NCBI GenBank assembly: GCA_900548505.1
Contig: URKI01000026.1
Location: 1-32,394, forward strand
Direction: 5' to 3'
From: an uncultured Oscillibacter sp.
GTDB lineage: Bacteria > Bacillota > Clostridia > Oscillospirales > Oscillospiraceae
DNA: 32,394 bases
Part shown: positions 22,235-32,394 of the stretch, in pieces
Position numbering within the stretch: the first letter of the stretch is position 1
How the letters are laid out: every line of letters starts with the position of its first letter
Notes under the pieces: model-generated
The model's database searches: none
The model's input: the letters and a program-made list of their open reading frames with translations, nothing else
Told to the model about the DNA's origin: nothing
Position numbers and translations under genes: made by a program

Positions 22235-22735
22235 ATGGCAAAGCATAAGGAAGAAAAGACCAATGTCATGCGGATTCTGGATCAGAAGAAGATCCCCTAT
22301 ACCGCGCGGTTTTATGAGGAGGGCGAGGGCCCCGAGGGCGTGCATGACTACGGCGTCCATGTGGCCCAGGCGCTGGGCCAGGACCCGGCCCGGGGCTTCA
22401 AGACCCTGGTGGCCCGGGGCGCCTCCAAAGGCATCTATGTCTTTGAGGTGCCGGTGGCCGAGAGTCTGGACCTGAAAAAGGCAGCCCGGGCAGTGGGGGA
22501 GAAATCCATCGAACTTCTGCACGTGGCGGAGATCAACGCCGTCACCGGCTACATCCGGGGCGGGTGCAGCCCGGTGGGCATGAAGAAGCAGTACCCCACC
22601 GTGTTCCACGAGAGCGCACTGGATTATGATACAATCTACATCTCCGCGGGAAAAATCGGCGCCCAGGTGGAGCTGGCTCCCGGCGATCTGCTGGGGCTGC
22701 TGCGGGCCGGCACGGCGGACCTCATCGTAAAATAA
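22235..22735 (+). CDS. ybaK: YbaK/EbsC-type Cys-tRNA(Pro)/aminoacyl-tRNA deacylase
   Basis: Small editing enzyme (166 aa) that frees mischarged Cys from tRNA(Pro) in trans. Diagnostic parts: the N-terminal TNVMRILDQKKIPYTARFYE, the catalytic Lys in RGFKTLVARG, DLKKAARAVGEKSIELL and the late motif GYIRGGCSPVGMKKQYPTVFHESAL near residue 105-130, which fits the YbaK branch rather than ProX. The start at 22235 follows TAAGGAG; the reading frame continues upstream through the uvrB-tail repeat without a credible start. Its stop overlaps the uvrA ribosome-binding site (TAAGGAGC), so it is coupled to uvrA. Being between uvrB and uvrA looks like gene order chance, not a repair function. Confidence 0.92.
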   Translation: MAKHKEEKTNVMRILDQKKIPYTARFYEEGEGPEGVHDYGVHVAQALGQDPARGFKTLVARGASKGIYVFEVPVAESLDLKKAARAVGEKSIELLHVAEINAVTGYIRGGCSPVGMKKQYPTVFHESALDYDTIYISAGKIGAQVELAPGDLLGLLRAGTADLIVK

Positions 22736-22744
22736 GGAGCAAGT

Positions 22745-25573
<2,829 letters not shown>

Positions 25574-25585
25574 ACGGAAATGAAA

Positions 25586-25620
25586 AAGCGGGATCAGCCA
25601 TTTGCGGGCTGATCCCGCTT
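25586..25620 (+). terminator. Stem-loop after uvrA, likely terminator
   Basis: Perfect 14-bp stem AAGCGGGATCAGCC/GGCTGATCCCGCTT (25586-25599, 25607-25620), 7-nt loop, starting 12 bp past the uvrA stop. No real T-run follows on the plus strand (CCGATTT), so termination may be partial; an A5 run before the stem would give a U-run on the minus strand, where no gene ends. Confidence 0.6.
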
Positions 25621-25638
25621 CCGATTTGCGGGGCCAGG

Positions 25639-25667
25639 TTGTATTTTCCGCGATTTTGTGGTAAAGT
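25639..25667 (+). promoter_or_regulatory. Likely promoter of era
   Basis: TTGTAT (25639-25644), 17-nt spacer, TAAAGT (25662-25667), 75 bp upstream of the era start. Confidence 0.55.
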
Positions 25668-25742
25668 AAACGGGAAACCGGCGGCAGAAGCGGTTCTGCC
25701 GTCCCAAAAAATTGCTTAACAAAAGAAAGTTGAGGATCACCT

Positions 25743-26642
25743 ATGTCTAACATCAAACAAGTTGCCATGATCACTGTGTGCGGACGGCCCAACGTGGGCA
25801 AGTCCAGTCTGACCAACGCCCTGGTGGGAGAGAAGATCGCCATCGTTTCCAACAAGGCCCAGACCACCCGCAACCGGATTTACGGTGTGGTGAACCGGGA
25901 GGATACCCAGTATATCCTGCTGGACACCCCGGGTCTCCACAAGCCCCGCTCCGCCCTGGGCGAGTACATGGTCAAGGTGGTGACCTCCAGCCTCTCCGAC
26001 GTGGACTGCGCGCTGCTGCTGGTGGAGCCTATCCCCCATGTGGGCGGGCCGGAGCAGGCGCTCATCGACCGCATCCGGGAGGAAAACATCCCCTGCGTGC
26101 TGTGCATCAACAAGATCGACACGGTGGAGCCAGCGGAACTGCTGCCGGTGATTGCGGCGTATAACGAGGTATGGGACGGCTTTGACGCCATCATCCCCAT
26201 CTCCGCCCATACGGGCAGCGGCCTGGACGATTTGATGGCCCAGCTCCATAAGTACGCCCAGGAGGGCCCCCAGCTGTTCCCGGATGACGTGACCTCCGAC
26301 CAGCCGGAGCGCCAGGTCATGGGCGAGCTGCTGCGGGAGAAGCTGCTCCTCTGCCTGGACAAGGAGATCCCCCACGGTACTGCTGTGGAGATCACCAAGT
26401 TCTCTGAGCGGGACTCCGGCGTCATCGACGTGGACGCCACCATCTACTGCGAAAAGGCCAGCCATAAGGGCATCATCATCGGCAAGCAGGGTGCCATGCT
26501 GAAAAAGATCAGCTCCCTGGCCCGGCAGGATATGGAAAAGTTTATGGGTACCAAGGTGTACCTGGAGACCTGGGTAAAGGTCAAGGAAAACTGGCGGGAC
26601 AACATGAACTACGTGCGCAGCTTCGGCTACCGGGACGAATAA
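25743..26642 (+). CDS. era: GTPase Era
   Basis: Essential GTPase for 30S ribosome maturation that binds 16S rRNA, 299 aa. GTP-binding motifs: G1 GRPNVGKSSLTN near residue 15, the switch I stretch KAQTTRNRIYG (G2), G3 DTPGLHKP, G4 NKID and G5 SAHTG. The C-terminal KH domain shows EKASHKGIIIGKQGAMLKKISSLARQDME near residues 240-270, then the ending VKVKENWRDNMNYVRSFGY typical of Era. ATG 25743 follows a modest TTGAGGA. The order era-yqzL-recO is common in Firmicutes. Confidence 0.98.
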   Translation: MSNIKQVAMITVCGRPNVGKSSLTNALVGEKIAIVSNKAQTTRNRIYGVVNREDTQYILLDTPGLHKPRSALGEYMVKVVTSSLSDVDCALLLVEPIPHVGGPEQALIDRIREENIPCVLCINKIDTVEPAELLPVIAAYNEVWDGFDAIIPISAHTGSGLDDLMAQLHKYAQEGPQLFPDDVTSDQPERQVMGELLREKLLLCLDKEIPHGTAVEITKFSERDSGVIDVDATIYCEKASHKGIIIGKQGAMLKKISSLARQDMEKFMGTKVYLETWVKVKENWRDNMNYVRSFGYRDE

Positions 26643-26760
26643 GGCAGGATAGAAGCAAAAGCGATATCCCGCCGGTTTTCCGAAGCGAGGCAGCGTGCAA
26701 GAGGCTTGCCTTTTGCAGCCGCTTTACGCAGATGTTTCCAGCTATAACATTCGACGGATT

Positions 26761-26790
26761 CCGCAGACTAACGAAAAAGGAGGTCTGCGG
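26761..26790 (+). promoter_or_regulatory. Hairpin holding the yqzL ribosome-binding site
   Basis: CCGCAGAC (26761-26768) pairs perfectly with GTCTGCGG (26783-26790); the 14-nt loop contains AAAAAGGAG and the ATG follows the stem directly. This shape could limit ribosome access to yqzL or stabilise the mRNA. No terminator feature is present. Confidence 0.6.
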
Positions 26791-26895
26791 ATGAACAAAG
26801 ACGCCTATTGGGAATGGTTTTGTATGACGGGAGAGCCGCTGGCCTATGTGCTCTACCGGCAGACAGAGCGCCCCGACCAGGGAGTCGAAGGCTGA
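26791..26895 (+). CDS. yqzL: YqzL-family small protein
   Basis: A 34-aa protein (MNKDAYWEWFCMTGEPLAYVLYR then a short polar tail). The pattern aromatic-x-x-F-x-x-TG-x-x-x-AY-x-L-Y/L matches the short YqzL proteins found between era and recO in Bacilli and Clostridia. Function unknown. AAAGGAGG (26776-26783) supports the start, and position between era and recO supports a real gene despite its size. Translation of recO starts 40 bp further on. Confidence 0.75.
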   Translation: MNKDAYWEWFCMTGEPLAYVLYRQTERPDQGVEG

Positions 26896-26897
26896 AC

Positions 26898-26916
26898 GGG
26901 AGGCCCGTGGCCTCCC
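26898..26916 (+). other. Hairpin between yqzL and recO
   Basis: GGGAGGCC/GGCCTCCC with a 3-nt loop (26898-26905, 26909-26916), just ahead of the recO ribosome-binding site AGGAGGG (26923-26929). No T-run follows, so it is not a standard terminator. Confidence 0.5.
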
Positions 26917-26935
26917 TTACATAGGAGGGACCACG

Positions 26936-27703
26936 GTGGCATCCACGCCCTATACGGTGACAAATGGAATCGTCCTGCGGGAGACGGTGACCAAGGAGTC
27001 TGACAAAATACTGACGCTGCTGACCCGTGACCTGGGCCGGGTGTCGGTCATCGCCCGGGGCGCCCGGCGGAAAAACAGCAAGTTTGCCGCCTGCGCCCAG
27101 TCCCTGGTGTACGGGGAGTGGACGCTGTACCGCCGGGGCGAATGGTACTATGCCAACGAGGGCGAGACCCTGGAGCTGTTCGCGGGATTGAGGCAGGATC
27201 TGGAGGCCATGGCCCTTGGGTTTTACATGGCGGAGCTGACAGAATCCGTCACCACGGAGGATACCGCCTCGGATGACATCCTGCGCCACCTGCTGAACGG
27301 ACTGTATGCTCTCTCCGCTTTACACAAGCTGCCCCGACTGGTAAAAGCGGCCTTTGAGCTGAAGCTGCTGGCGCTGGCGGGCTATGAACCCCTGGCGGAT
27401 GGCTGCGCCTACTGCGGATTGCCGGACCCGGAGGAGCCCATGTTGGACGTGGTGCAGGGCGTGCTGCACTGCCGCGGATGCGGCAGGGGAGAGCGGGCAC
27501 TCTCCATGCCCTTGTGTGCCCATTCCCTGGCTGCGTTGCGCCATATTCTCTATGGGGACCCCAAGCGGCTTTACAGCTTCACCCTGGAGGGCAAGGCCAT
27601 GGACCGCCTGGCCGGTGCGGCGGAGGCGTTCACGGCGGCCCAGCTGGAACGGGGGTTCCGTACGCTGGATTTCTACAAAAGTGTGCAGACGCCGACAAAA
27701 TAA
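26936..27703 (+). CDS. recO: DNA repair protein RecO
   Basis: Recombination mediator that helps load RecA on SSB-coated DNA with RecR (RecFOR pathway), 255 aa. The N-terminal OB-fold shows TVTNGIVLRETVTKESDKILTLLTRDLGRVSVIARGARR; the C-terminal half has the four-Cys zinc site CAYCG ... CRGCG near residues 160-182. The start is GTG at 26936, six nt after AGGAGGG; the frame is open upstream (an ATG at 26846) but that start lies within yqzL and lacks a site. Length agrees with RecO. Confidence 0.95.
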   Translation: MASTPYTVTNGIVLRETVTKESDKILTLLTRDLGRVSVIARGARRKNSKFAACAQSLVYGEWTLYRRGEWYYANEGETLELFAGLRQDLEAMALGFYMAELTESVTTEDTASDDILRHLLNGLYALSALHKLPRLVKAAFELKLLALAGYEPLADGCAYCGLPDPEEPMLDVVQGVLHCRGCGRGERALSMPLCAHSLAALRHILYGDPKRLYSFTLEGKAMDRLAGAAEAFTAAQLERGFRTLDFYKSVQTPTK

Positions 27704-27704
27704 G

Positions 27705-27738
27705 ATACAAATTGTATTATTTAATAGATTATATACAA
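27705..27738. repeat. AT-rich gap with ATACAA/TTGTAT repeats
   Basis: The 36-bp gap after recO is far more AT-rich than its surroundings. It holds the palindrome ATACAA-A-TTGTAT (27705-27717) and a further ATACAA (27733-27738). It could carry an operator or promoter for the next gene. No hexamer pair with normal spacing is clear. Confidence 0.4.
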
Positions 27739-27739
27739 A

Positions 27740-28219
27740 ATGGACAGAAATATGACGGAATTTGTCTTTGGGGACTACCGTTTGGCGGTGGATGTGGAAG
27801 CCACCCGGGCTTACTACGCAGCCCACGATGAGAATTGGATCACCTGCCAGTGTGATGGGTGCCGCAATTTTGCCCAGGCGGCGGAGACTCTGCCCCAGGC
27901 GGTGCGGGACTTTTTTGAGACGCTGGGGCTGGACGTGGAAAAGCCGGGAGAGCTCATGTACTACCAGGGTACACCGACTACCCTCTCCGGCGGCGGATGG
28001 TATCATCTGGTGGGCCGCATTTTGGAGGGAGATACGCCGTCGGGAGCAGCTGAGCTCTTCCCGGCGGGGTGGTATCAGCTGGGCAACGGGTTTTCCGTGG
28101 CATTCAAGTCCCAGTGCGACCTGCTGCCGGACGACTTTCCCGCCCCCGCCATCCAGATGGAGTTCGAGCATCGGATGCCATGGGTACTGGAAATGACAAA
28201 TCCCTATATCTATGAATGA
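27740..28219 (+). CDS. Unrecognised 159-aa protein with a CxCxxC motif
   Basis: Hypothetical cytoplasmic protein. I do not recognise a family. It has no signal peptide or membrane segment, is acidic and rich in aromatic residues. Near residue 36 it has WITCQCDGCRNFAQA, a CxCxxC that could bind a metal; later parts are VRDFFETLGLDVEKPGELMYYQ and GGGWYHLVGRI. The start is uncertain: ATG 27740 or ATG 27752 (MTEFVFGDYRL), neither with a good ribosome-binding site. Coding is supported by a clean 480-nt frame with GC-rich third positions that fills the gap between recO and mutS2. Function should not be guessed from the neighbours. Confidence 0.75.
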   Translation: MDRNMTEFVFGDYRLAVDVEATRAYYAAHDENWITCQCDGCRNFAQAAETLPQAVRDFFETLGLDVEKPGELMYYQGTPTTLSGGGWYHLVGRILEGDTPSGAAELFPAGWYQLGNGFSVAFKSQCDLLPDDFPAPAIQMEFEHRMPWVLEMTNPYIYE

Positions 28220-28222
28220 CCA

Positions 28223-28240
28223 TCAAGTGAGATCACTTGA
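28223..28240. repeat. 18-bp inverted repeat upstream of mutS2
   Basis: TCAAGTGA-GA-TCACTTGA, perfect 8-bp arms with a 2-nt centre, just before the mutS2 ribosome-binding site (AGGAGAAAG at 28242-28250). The 2-nt centre is too small for a simple RNA loop, which makes a protein-binding DNA operator more likely than a hairpin. Confidence 0.5.
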
Positions 28241-28255
28241 CAGGAGAAAGCGAGT

Positions 28256-30649
28256 ATGAGCGAATTATTTGATAAATCCCTGCGGACGCTGGAGCTGCCC
28301 CGGGTGCTGCAGATGCTCTCGGAGCAGGCTGTCAGCGCCGAGGCCAAGCAGCGGGCCATGGCTGTGCGGCCGGAGACGGAGCGGGAGGAAGTGGATCGGC
28401 TGCTGGACCAGACCGACGCGGCCCGGACCATGATCGGCCTCAGAGGCAGCCCGTCCTTTTCCGGCGTCAAGCCGGTGGCGGAATCCCTGGACCGGGCGGA
28501 CCGGGGCGGCAGTCTGAACACCCGGGAGCTTTTGACCATTGCGGACCTGCTGACCGCTGCCCGCCGGGCCAAGGAGTATTTCAACGCCGACGCGGCGGAA
28601 AAGACCGCCATCGACCACCTGTTTTTGTCCCTCCACGGCAACCGCTTCCTGGAAGAGAAAATCAAGCGGTGCATTGTGGATGAGGACACCATTGCCGACG
28701 CGGCCAGCCCGGAGCTGGCGGATATCCGCCGGCACATGCGGGCGGCCCAGACCAAGAGCCGCCAGATCCTCCAGAAGATCATCTCCTCTCCCAGCTATGC
28801 CAAGGTGCTCCAGGAGACCATCATCACCCAGCGGGACGGTCGCTTCGTGGTGCCGGTGAAAGCCGAACACAAGGGCGATCTGCCGGGCCTGGTGCATGAT
28901 ATCTCCTCCTCCGGCGCCACGGTGTTCGTGGAGCCCATGGGCGTGGTGCAGGCCAACAACGAGTTTATCGAGCTCCAGGCCAAAGAGGAAAAGGAGATCC
29001 AGCGCATCCTGGCGGAGCTCTCCGCCGAGGCGGCGGCCCACCGGGAGGATATCCAGTGGGACTATGACGCCATGGTGCACCTGGACCTGATCTTTGCCCG
29101 GGGCCAGCTGAGCTATAAAATGAACGCCGCCCGTCCGGCCCTGCGCCGGGACGGCGGCATCCACCTGCGGCGTGCCCGGCATCCGCTGCTGGACCCCAAG
29201 AAGGCGGTGCCCATCGATATCCAGCTGGGCGACACGTTTGATACGCTGGTCATCACCGGCCCCAATACCGGCGGCAAGACCGTGAGCCTCAAGACGCTGG
29301 GTCTGCTGACGGTGATGACCCAGTGCGGCCTGCACATCCCCGTGGCGGACCAGAGCGAGATCTCTGTGTATGAAAAAGTGCTGGCGGACATCGGCGACGA
29401 GCAGAGCATCGAGCAGAGTTTGTCTACTTTTTCGGCACATATGGTCAATATCGTGAGTATTTTGCAGGAGGCGGACCGCCATAGCCTGATCCTGTTCGAC
29501 GAGTTGGGCGCGGGCACCGACCCGGTGGAGGGCGCGGCGCTGGCTATTGCCATCATCCAGGAGGCCCGCAGTGCCGGCGCCAAGATCGCCGCCACCACCC
29601 ACTACGCCGAGCTCAAGACCTTCGCCATGACCACGGCGGGGGTGGAGAACGCCTCCTGCGAATTTGACGTGGAGACCCTCAGCCCCACCTACCGGCTCCT
29701 CATCGGCATCCCCGGCAAGTCCAACGCCTTTGCCATTTCCCGGCGGCTGGGCCTGCCGGAGAAGGTCATCCAGGCGGCCCAGGTGCAGATGAGCGGCGAA
29801 AGCGTCCGATTTGAGGATGTGCTCACGGAGCTGGAGGCCAAGCGCCAGGCCCTGGAAAAGCGGGAGCAGGAGGCAAACCGCCTCTATGCCCAGCGGGAGG
29901 AGGACGCCCGCAAGGCCCGGGAGTTCCGTGCCCAGATGGAGCGGGCCAAGGAGAACGCCCGCAGCCGGGGCGAGGCGGAGGCCAAGCGGATCGTGCGGGA
30001 CGCCCGTTCCGCTGCCGACCAAGTGTTCGCGGAGCTGAGCGCCATGCGCAAGGCCCAGGCCAAGGCGGAGCGCAGCATGAACGAAAACGAGGCCCGGGCA
30101 GCCCTGCGCCGCACCCTCAACGAGGCGGAGGAGGCCATCTCCAAGCGGGATGCCCGGCAGGAGCCCATCCCCAAGCCCAGCCGCCCCATCGCTGTGGGAG
30201 ACCTGGTGGAGATCCCCGGTGTGCGGACGCCGGCGGAGGTGGTGTCCGTAGGCAAGGACGGCACGCTGCAGCTGAAGTCCGGCGTGCTGAAGATGAAGGC
30301 CAAGGCCGGCGAGGTGCGGCTCATCGAGGACGACGAGCGGGCGGCACGCAAGCCCAAGAACGCCGTCACCATCCGTCAGAACGCAGACCGTGCCCTGCGG
30401 ACTGCTGCGTCCCGGGAGCTGGATATCCGGGGACTGGAGACGTTGGAGGCGGAGGGCGTTGTGGAAAACTTCCTCTCTGCCGCCGTCATGGGCCGTCTGG
30501 ACACAGTGACCATCATCCACGGCAAGGGTACCGGTGCGCTGCGCAAGGCCGTCCACGATATCCTGCGGCGCAATAAGGCGGTAAAGGATTTCCGCCTGGG
30601 CGTCTATGGTGAGGGCGAGTCCGGCGTAACGGTCGTGACCCTGAAATAA
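28256..30649 (+). CDS. mutS2: MutS2 ATPase/endonuclease with Smr domain
   Basis: MutS2 family, 797 aa. The core domain III (residues 1-300) lacks the mismatch-binding domain of MutS1. The ATPase has Walker A ITGPNTGGKTVSLKTLGL near 335, SLSTFSAHMVNIV, Walker B LILFDELGAGTDPVEG and the TTHYAELK switch. Residues 510-640 form a charged coiled coil (EKREQEANRLYAQREEDARKARE), followed by a KOW-like VGDLVEIPGVRTPAEVVSV. The C-terminal Smr nuclease domain has ELDIRG, TVTIIHGKGTGALRKAV and FRLGVYGEGESGVTVV. In B. subtilis MutS2 acts on collided ribosomes; roles in limiting recombination are reported elsewhere. The start at 28256 follows AGGAGAAAG. Confidence 0.97.
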   Translation: MSELFDKSLRTLELPRVLQMLSEQAVSAEAKQRAMAVRPETEREEVDRLLDQTDAARTMIGLRGSPSFSGVKPVAESLDRADRGGSLNTRELLTIADLLTAARRAKEYFNADAAEKTAIDHLFLSLHGNRFLEEKIKRCIVDEDTIADAASPELADIRRHMRAAQTKSRQILQKIISSPSYAKVLQETIITQRDGRFVVPVKAEHKGDLPGLVHDISSSGATVFVEPMGVVQANNEFIELQAKEEKEIQRILAELSAEAAAHREDIQWDYDAMVHLDLIFARGQLSYKMNAARPALRRDGGIHLRRARHPLLDPKKAVPIDIQLGDTFDTLVITGPNTGGKTVSLKTLGLLTVMTQCGLHIPVADQSEISVYEKVLADIGDEQSIEQSLSTFSAHMVNIVSILQEADRHSLILFDELGAGTDPVEGAALAIAIIQEARSAGAKIAATTHYAELKTFAMTTAGVENASCEFDVETLSPTYRLLIGIPGKSNAFAISRRLGLPEKVIQAAQVQMSGESVRFEDVLTELEAKRQALEKREQEANRLYAQREEDARKAREFRAQMERAKENARSRGEAEAKRIVRDARSAADQVFAELSAMRKAQAKAERSMNENEARAALRRTLNEAEEAISKRDARQEPIPKPSRPIAVGDLVEIPGVRTPAEVVSVGKDGTLQLKSGVLKMKAKAGEVRLIEDDERAARKPKNAVTIRQNADRALRTAASRELDIRGLETLEAEGVVENFLSAAVMGRLDTVTIIHGKGTGALRKAVHDILRRNKAVKDFRLGVYGEGESGVTVVTLK

Positions 30650-30654
30650 GAAAA

Positions 30655-30689
30655 AAAGAACGCCATCCACACTTTGGATGGCGTTCTTT
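30655..30689. terminator. Bidirectional terminator between mutS2 and the lipoprotein gene
   Basis: Perfect 14-bp stem AAAGAACGCCATCC/GGATGGCGTTCTTT (30655-30668, 30676-30689), 7-nt loop; A7 before and TTT after give U-runs on both strands, strongest on the minus strand. Confidence 0.88.
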
Positions 30690-30692
30690 CAT

Positions 30693-31433
30693 TTAATCTG
30701 TGACTTCTCTCCACTGGCCGTCTGTCAGCACCTGAACGGTGGTTTTCAGCTCTCCGCTGCCGTCCTCCGCAGGCTCTTTGTGGATGCGCTTTACAAGGAC
30801 CAGGGCGCCCTGCTCATCGGGCGCATAGATGTCCGTATCGTAAGTGCCCCAGCCGTTGCGGCTGCTGACGGCGACCTGCCGCTCCTCGGGGTCCGGCTCC
30901 ACGGCATAGCCGCACAGCCCGGGACCGGCGATGAACTGCCCCAGGTCCGAGTCCCACAGCCAGGTGAGGTACGATCCGTTCACCGTGCCCATGTCGCACA
31001 TGCACAGAATGTCCTGGGCACCGTCGAAGTTGAGGTCTTCCAAAGTGGGCAGGTAGTTGCTGTCAAAAACCGTGGGGTAGACTTGCTTTGCAGAAGCTGC
31101 CGCATCTTCCTCCAGCGTGAGGACGCCCGCCCCCACGTCCAGAGTCTGGAGCAGCGTCTCGCCATCCAGCACGTCGATGGTGCCTGTGCCGTAGGTGGAA
31201 AAGCCCTCCATGGCCGTTTCCTTGCAGTGGGCCACCAGTGTCAGCGTTCTGCCGCTGTCCACGGTCACGGACAGCTCTTTTTCAAAAAGGCCTCCGTCCT
31301 GGGTGTCAGCGGGGAAGGTGTTGGCCGGAGAGCTTTCCTGGACGGGGGCCTCCGCCAGCGGGTCAGCGGGGGCAGGGGACGTGCAGCCGGCCAGGAGCGC
31401 CAGCGGCAGCACAAGGGCAAGGATGGATCTCAT
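30693..31433 (-). CDS. Exported lipoprotein with a VCBS/FG-GAP-like DxNxDG motif
   Basis: Surface lipoprotein of 246 aa, function unknown. The signal MRSILALVLPLALLAGC ends in a lipobox with Cys at residue 17, followed by a Pro/Ala/Glu-rich linker (TSPAPADPLAEAPVQESSP). The folded part contains LEDLNFDGAQDILCMCD near residues 130-150, the DxNxDG calcium-loop type seen in VCBS/FG-GAP-like and XAC2610-type proteins, and then SYLTWLWDSDLGQFI. Only one such repeat is seen, so a full propeller is not implied. Start ATG 31431-31433 follows AAAGGAG. It is transcribed away from the phosphorylase gene and ends at the shared terminator. Confidence 0.82.
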   Translation of the reverse strand: MRSILALVLPLALLAGCTSPAPADPLAEAPVQESSPANTFPADTQDGGLFEKELSVTVDSGRTLTLVAHCKETAMEGFSTYGTGTIDVLDGETLLQTLDVGAGVLTLEEDAAASAKQVYPTVFDSNYLPTLEDLNFDGAQDILCMCDMGTVNGSYLTWLWDSDLGQFIAGPGLCGYAVEPDPEERQVAVSSRNGWGTYDTDIYAPDEQGALVLVKRIHKEPAEDGSGELKTTVQVLTDGQWREVTD

Positions 31434-31537
31434 AAGGGGCTCCTTTCTTTGGCTTTCCACACTCTATCACGGCACTCTTTTGAAAAACATCTCAAAAAAG
31501 TGACAAAAAGCAAACAAAAAGAAAAAATAAAGGCGCC

Positions 31538-31567
31538 TTTACAAGGCTTGCCGGAGTCTGCTATACT
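31538..31567 (+). promoter_or_regulatory. Promoter of the phosphorylase gene
   Basis: TTTACA (31538-31543), 18-nt spacer, TATACT (31562-31567), 31 bp before the ATG; the upstream A-rich tract (31504-31531) may act as an UP element. Confidence 0.7.
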
Positions 31568-31598
31568 GGCGGTATCAATTTTTAAAGAGGTGATCTGT

Positions 31599-32372
31599 AT
31601 GCAGGAACTGGAACGGCAGTATCATATCGCCTGCACCAGTGAGGATGTGGGGCGCTACTGCATCCTGCCCGGCGACCCGGGACGGGTGCCGGCCATTGCG
31701 GCGCTGTTTGACGACGCCCGGCAGGTGGCATGCAACCGGGAGTATAATGTCTGGACCGGAACGCTGCTGGGGCGGAAAGTCACGGCCTGTTCCACCGGCA
31801 TCGGCGGACCCTCCGCGGCCATCGCCATGGAGGAGCTGCACAAGTGCGGCGCGGATACCTTCATCCGCACGGGCACCTGCGGCGGCATTGACCTTTCCGT
31901 CCAGTCCGGGGACATCGTGGTAGCCACCGGCGCCGTGCGGTTTGAGCATACGAGTCTGGAATATGCGCCGCTGGAGTTCCCGGCGGTGGCGGACTATGAC
32001 GTGACCGGCTGCCTGGTCCGGGCTACCCGGGACCTGGGACTGCCCCTGCATACGGGCGTGGTCCAGTGCAAGGACAGCTTCTACGGCCAGCACAGCCCCG
32101 ACGCCTCCCCGGTCTACTATGAGCTCAAGCAGAAATGGGAGAGCTGGAAGCGGCTGGGGGTCAAGGCCAGCGAGATGGAATCCGCGGCACTGTTCGTGGT
32201 GGCAGCGGCGCTGGGCTGCCGGTGCGGCTCCTGCTTCCATGTGGTGTGGAACCAGGAGCGGGAGGCTGCCGGGCTGGACCAGCGCATGAGCGAGGATACC
32301 ACTGCCTCCGTCCGGGTGGCTGTGGAGGCGCTGAAGCTGCTCATCGAAGAGGACCTGAAACTGGGACGCTGA
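31599..32372 (+). CDS. udp: Uridine phosphorylase-like nucleoside phosphorylase
   Basis: Cytoplasmic NP-I family enzyme, 257 aa, expected to split uridine with phosphate into uracil and ribose-1-phosphate. Motifs: CILPGDPGRVPAIAALFDDA near residue 22 (phosphate site Gly/Asp/Arg), IRTGTCGGIDLSVQSGDIVVATGAV near 90-115, CKDSFYGQHSPD near 150 (typical of the uridine phosphorylase branch) and the ribose-binding KASEMESAALF near 190. The length agrees with Udp. The start at 31599 has AAAGAGGTGA upstream. It is a lone gene with its own promoter; substrate preference within the NP-I group is inferred from the motif match. Confidence 0.88.
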   Translation: MQELERQYHIACTSEDVGRYCILPGDPGRVPAIAALFDDARQVACNREYNVWTGTLLGRKVTACSTGIGGPSAAIAMEELHKCGADTFIRTGTCGGIDLSVQSGDIVVATGAVRFEHTSLEYAPLEFPAVADYDVTGCLVRATRDLGLPLHTGVVQCKDSFYGQHSPDASPVYYELKQKWESWKRLGVKASEMESAALFVVAAALGCRCGSCFHVVWNQEREAAGLDQRMSEDTTASVRVAVEALKLLIEEDLKLGR

Positions 32373-32394
32373 GGTTTTCCCTCAATAAAAAAGC

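Noticed and set aside
28265..30670. Open frame of 801 codons antisense to mutS2
   Set aside because: Shadow of mutS2; no start signal, and mutS2 motifs are intact.

Overview
The window looks like a chromosomal segment of a GC-rich Firmicute of class Clostridia, most plausibly a gut Oscillospiraceae-type bacterium (Flavonifractor/Oscillibacter/Lawsonibacter-like). This is an inference from the GC-rich codon usage, the YqzL gene between era and recO, the M-box in front of mgtE, an SLH-type S-layer gene, MutS2 and the RpiR regulator. No 16S gene is present, so the genus is not established. No rRNA, tRNA, CRISPR array, transposase, integrase or phage gene was seen.

1-10860: an amino-sugar/sialic-acid utilisation locus. 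Reading leftwards on the minus strand it runs: RENBP-type N-acylglucosamine 2-epimerase, RpiR regulator, sugar-binding lipoprotein, two CUT1 permeases, N-acetylneuraminate lyase, nagB, nagA and an MsmK/UgpC ATPase cut by the window edge. A divergent, unusual ROK-like sugar kinase gene lies on the plus strand. The set suggests the route Neu5Ac -> ManNAc + pyruvate (lyase), ManNAc -> GlcNAc (epimerase), GlcNAc -> GlcNAc-6-P (kinase), then NagA and NagB to fructose-6-P. No NanK/NanE-type ManNAc-6-P branch is visible. Strong sigma-A promoters precede the epimerase and the binding protein, and a shared 12-nt motif (TGAAAAAATTTT) lies upstream of both.

10859-16400: a DUF624 membrane protein, a divergent oligopeptide-binding lipoprotein without permeases, then an 802-residue SLH-domain S-layer protein. 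The S-layer gene has distinct codon usage, its own promoter and a leader of about 220 nt that looks structured.

16413-19112: an mgtE Mg2+ transporter gene behind a recognisable M-box riboswitch and terminator. A D-2-hydroxyacid dehydrogenase gene lies 29 bp downstream and is probably co-transcribed.

19159-30689: a plus-strand DNA-repair and housekeeping stretch: radC, uvrB (with a LexA-like box on its promoter), a YbaK-type Cys-tRNA(Pro) deacylase, uvrA, era, yqzL, recO, an unrecognised 159-aa protein and mutS2. The 3' end of uvrB is partly duplicated 207 bp downstream.

30693-32394: a divergent pair, a small lipoprotein (minus) and a uridine-phosphorylase-like enzyme (plus).

I did not find a clearly new defence or mobile system. 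The items most worth a second look are the sialic-acid locus with its atypical kinase and candidate regulon motif, the S-layer leader RNA, the uvrB tail duplication, and the possible Mg2+ control of a hydroxyacid dehydrogenase.
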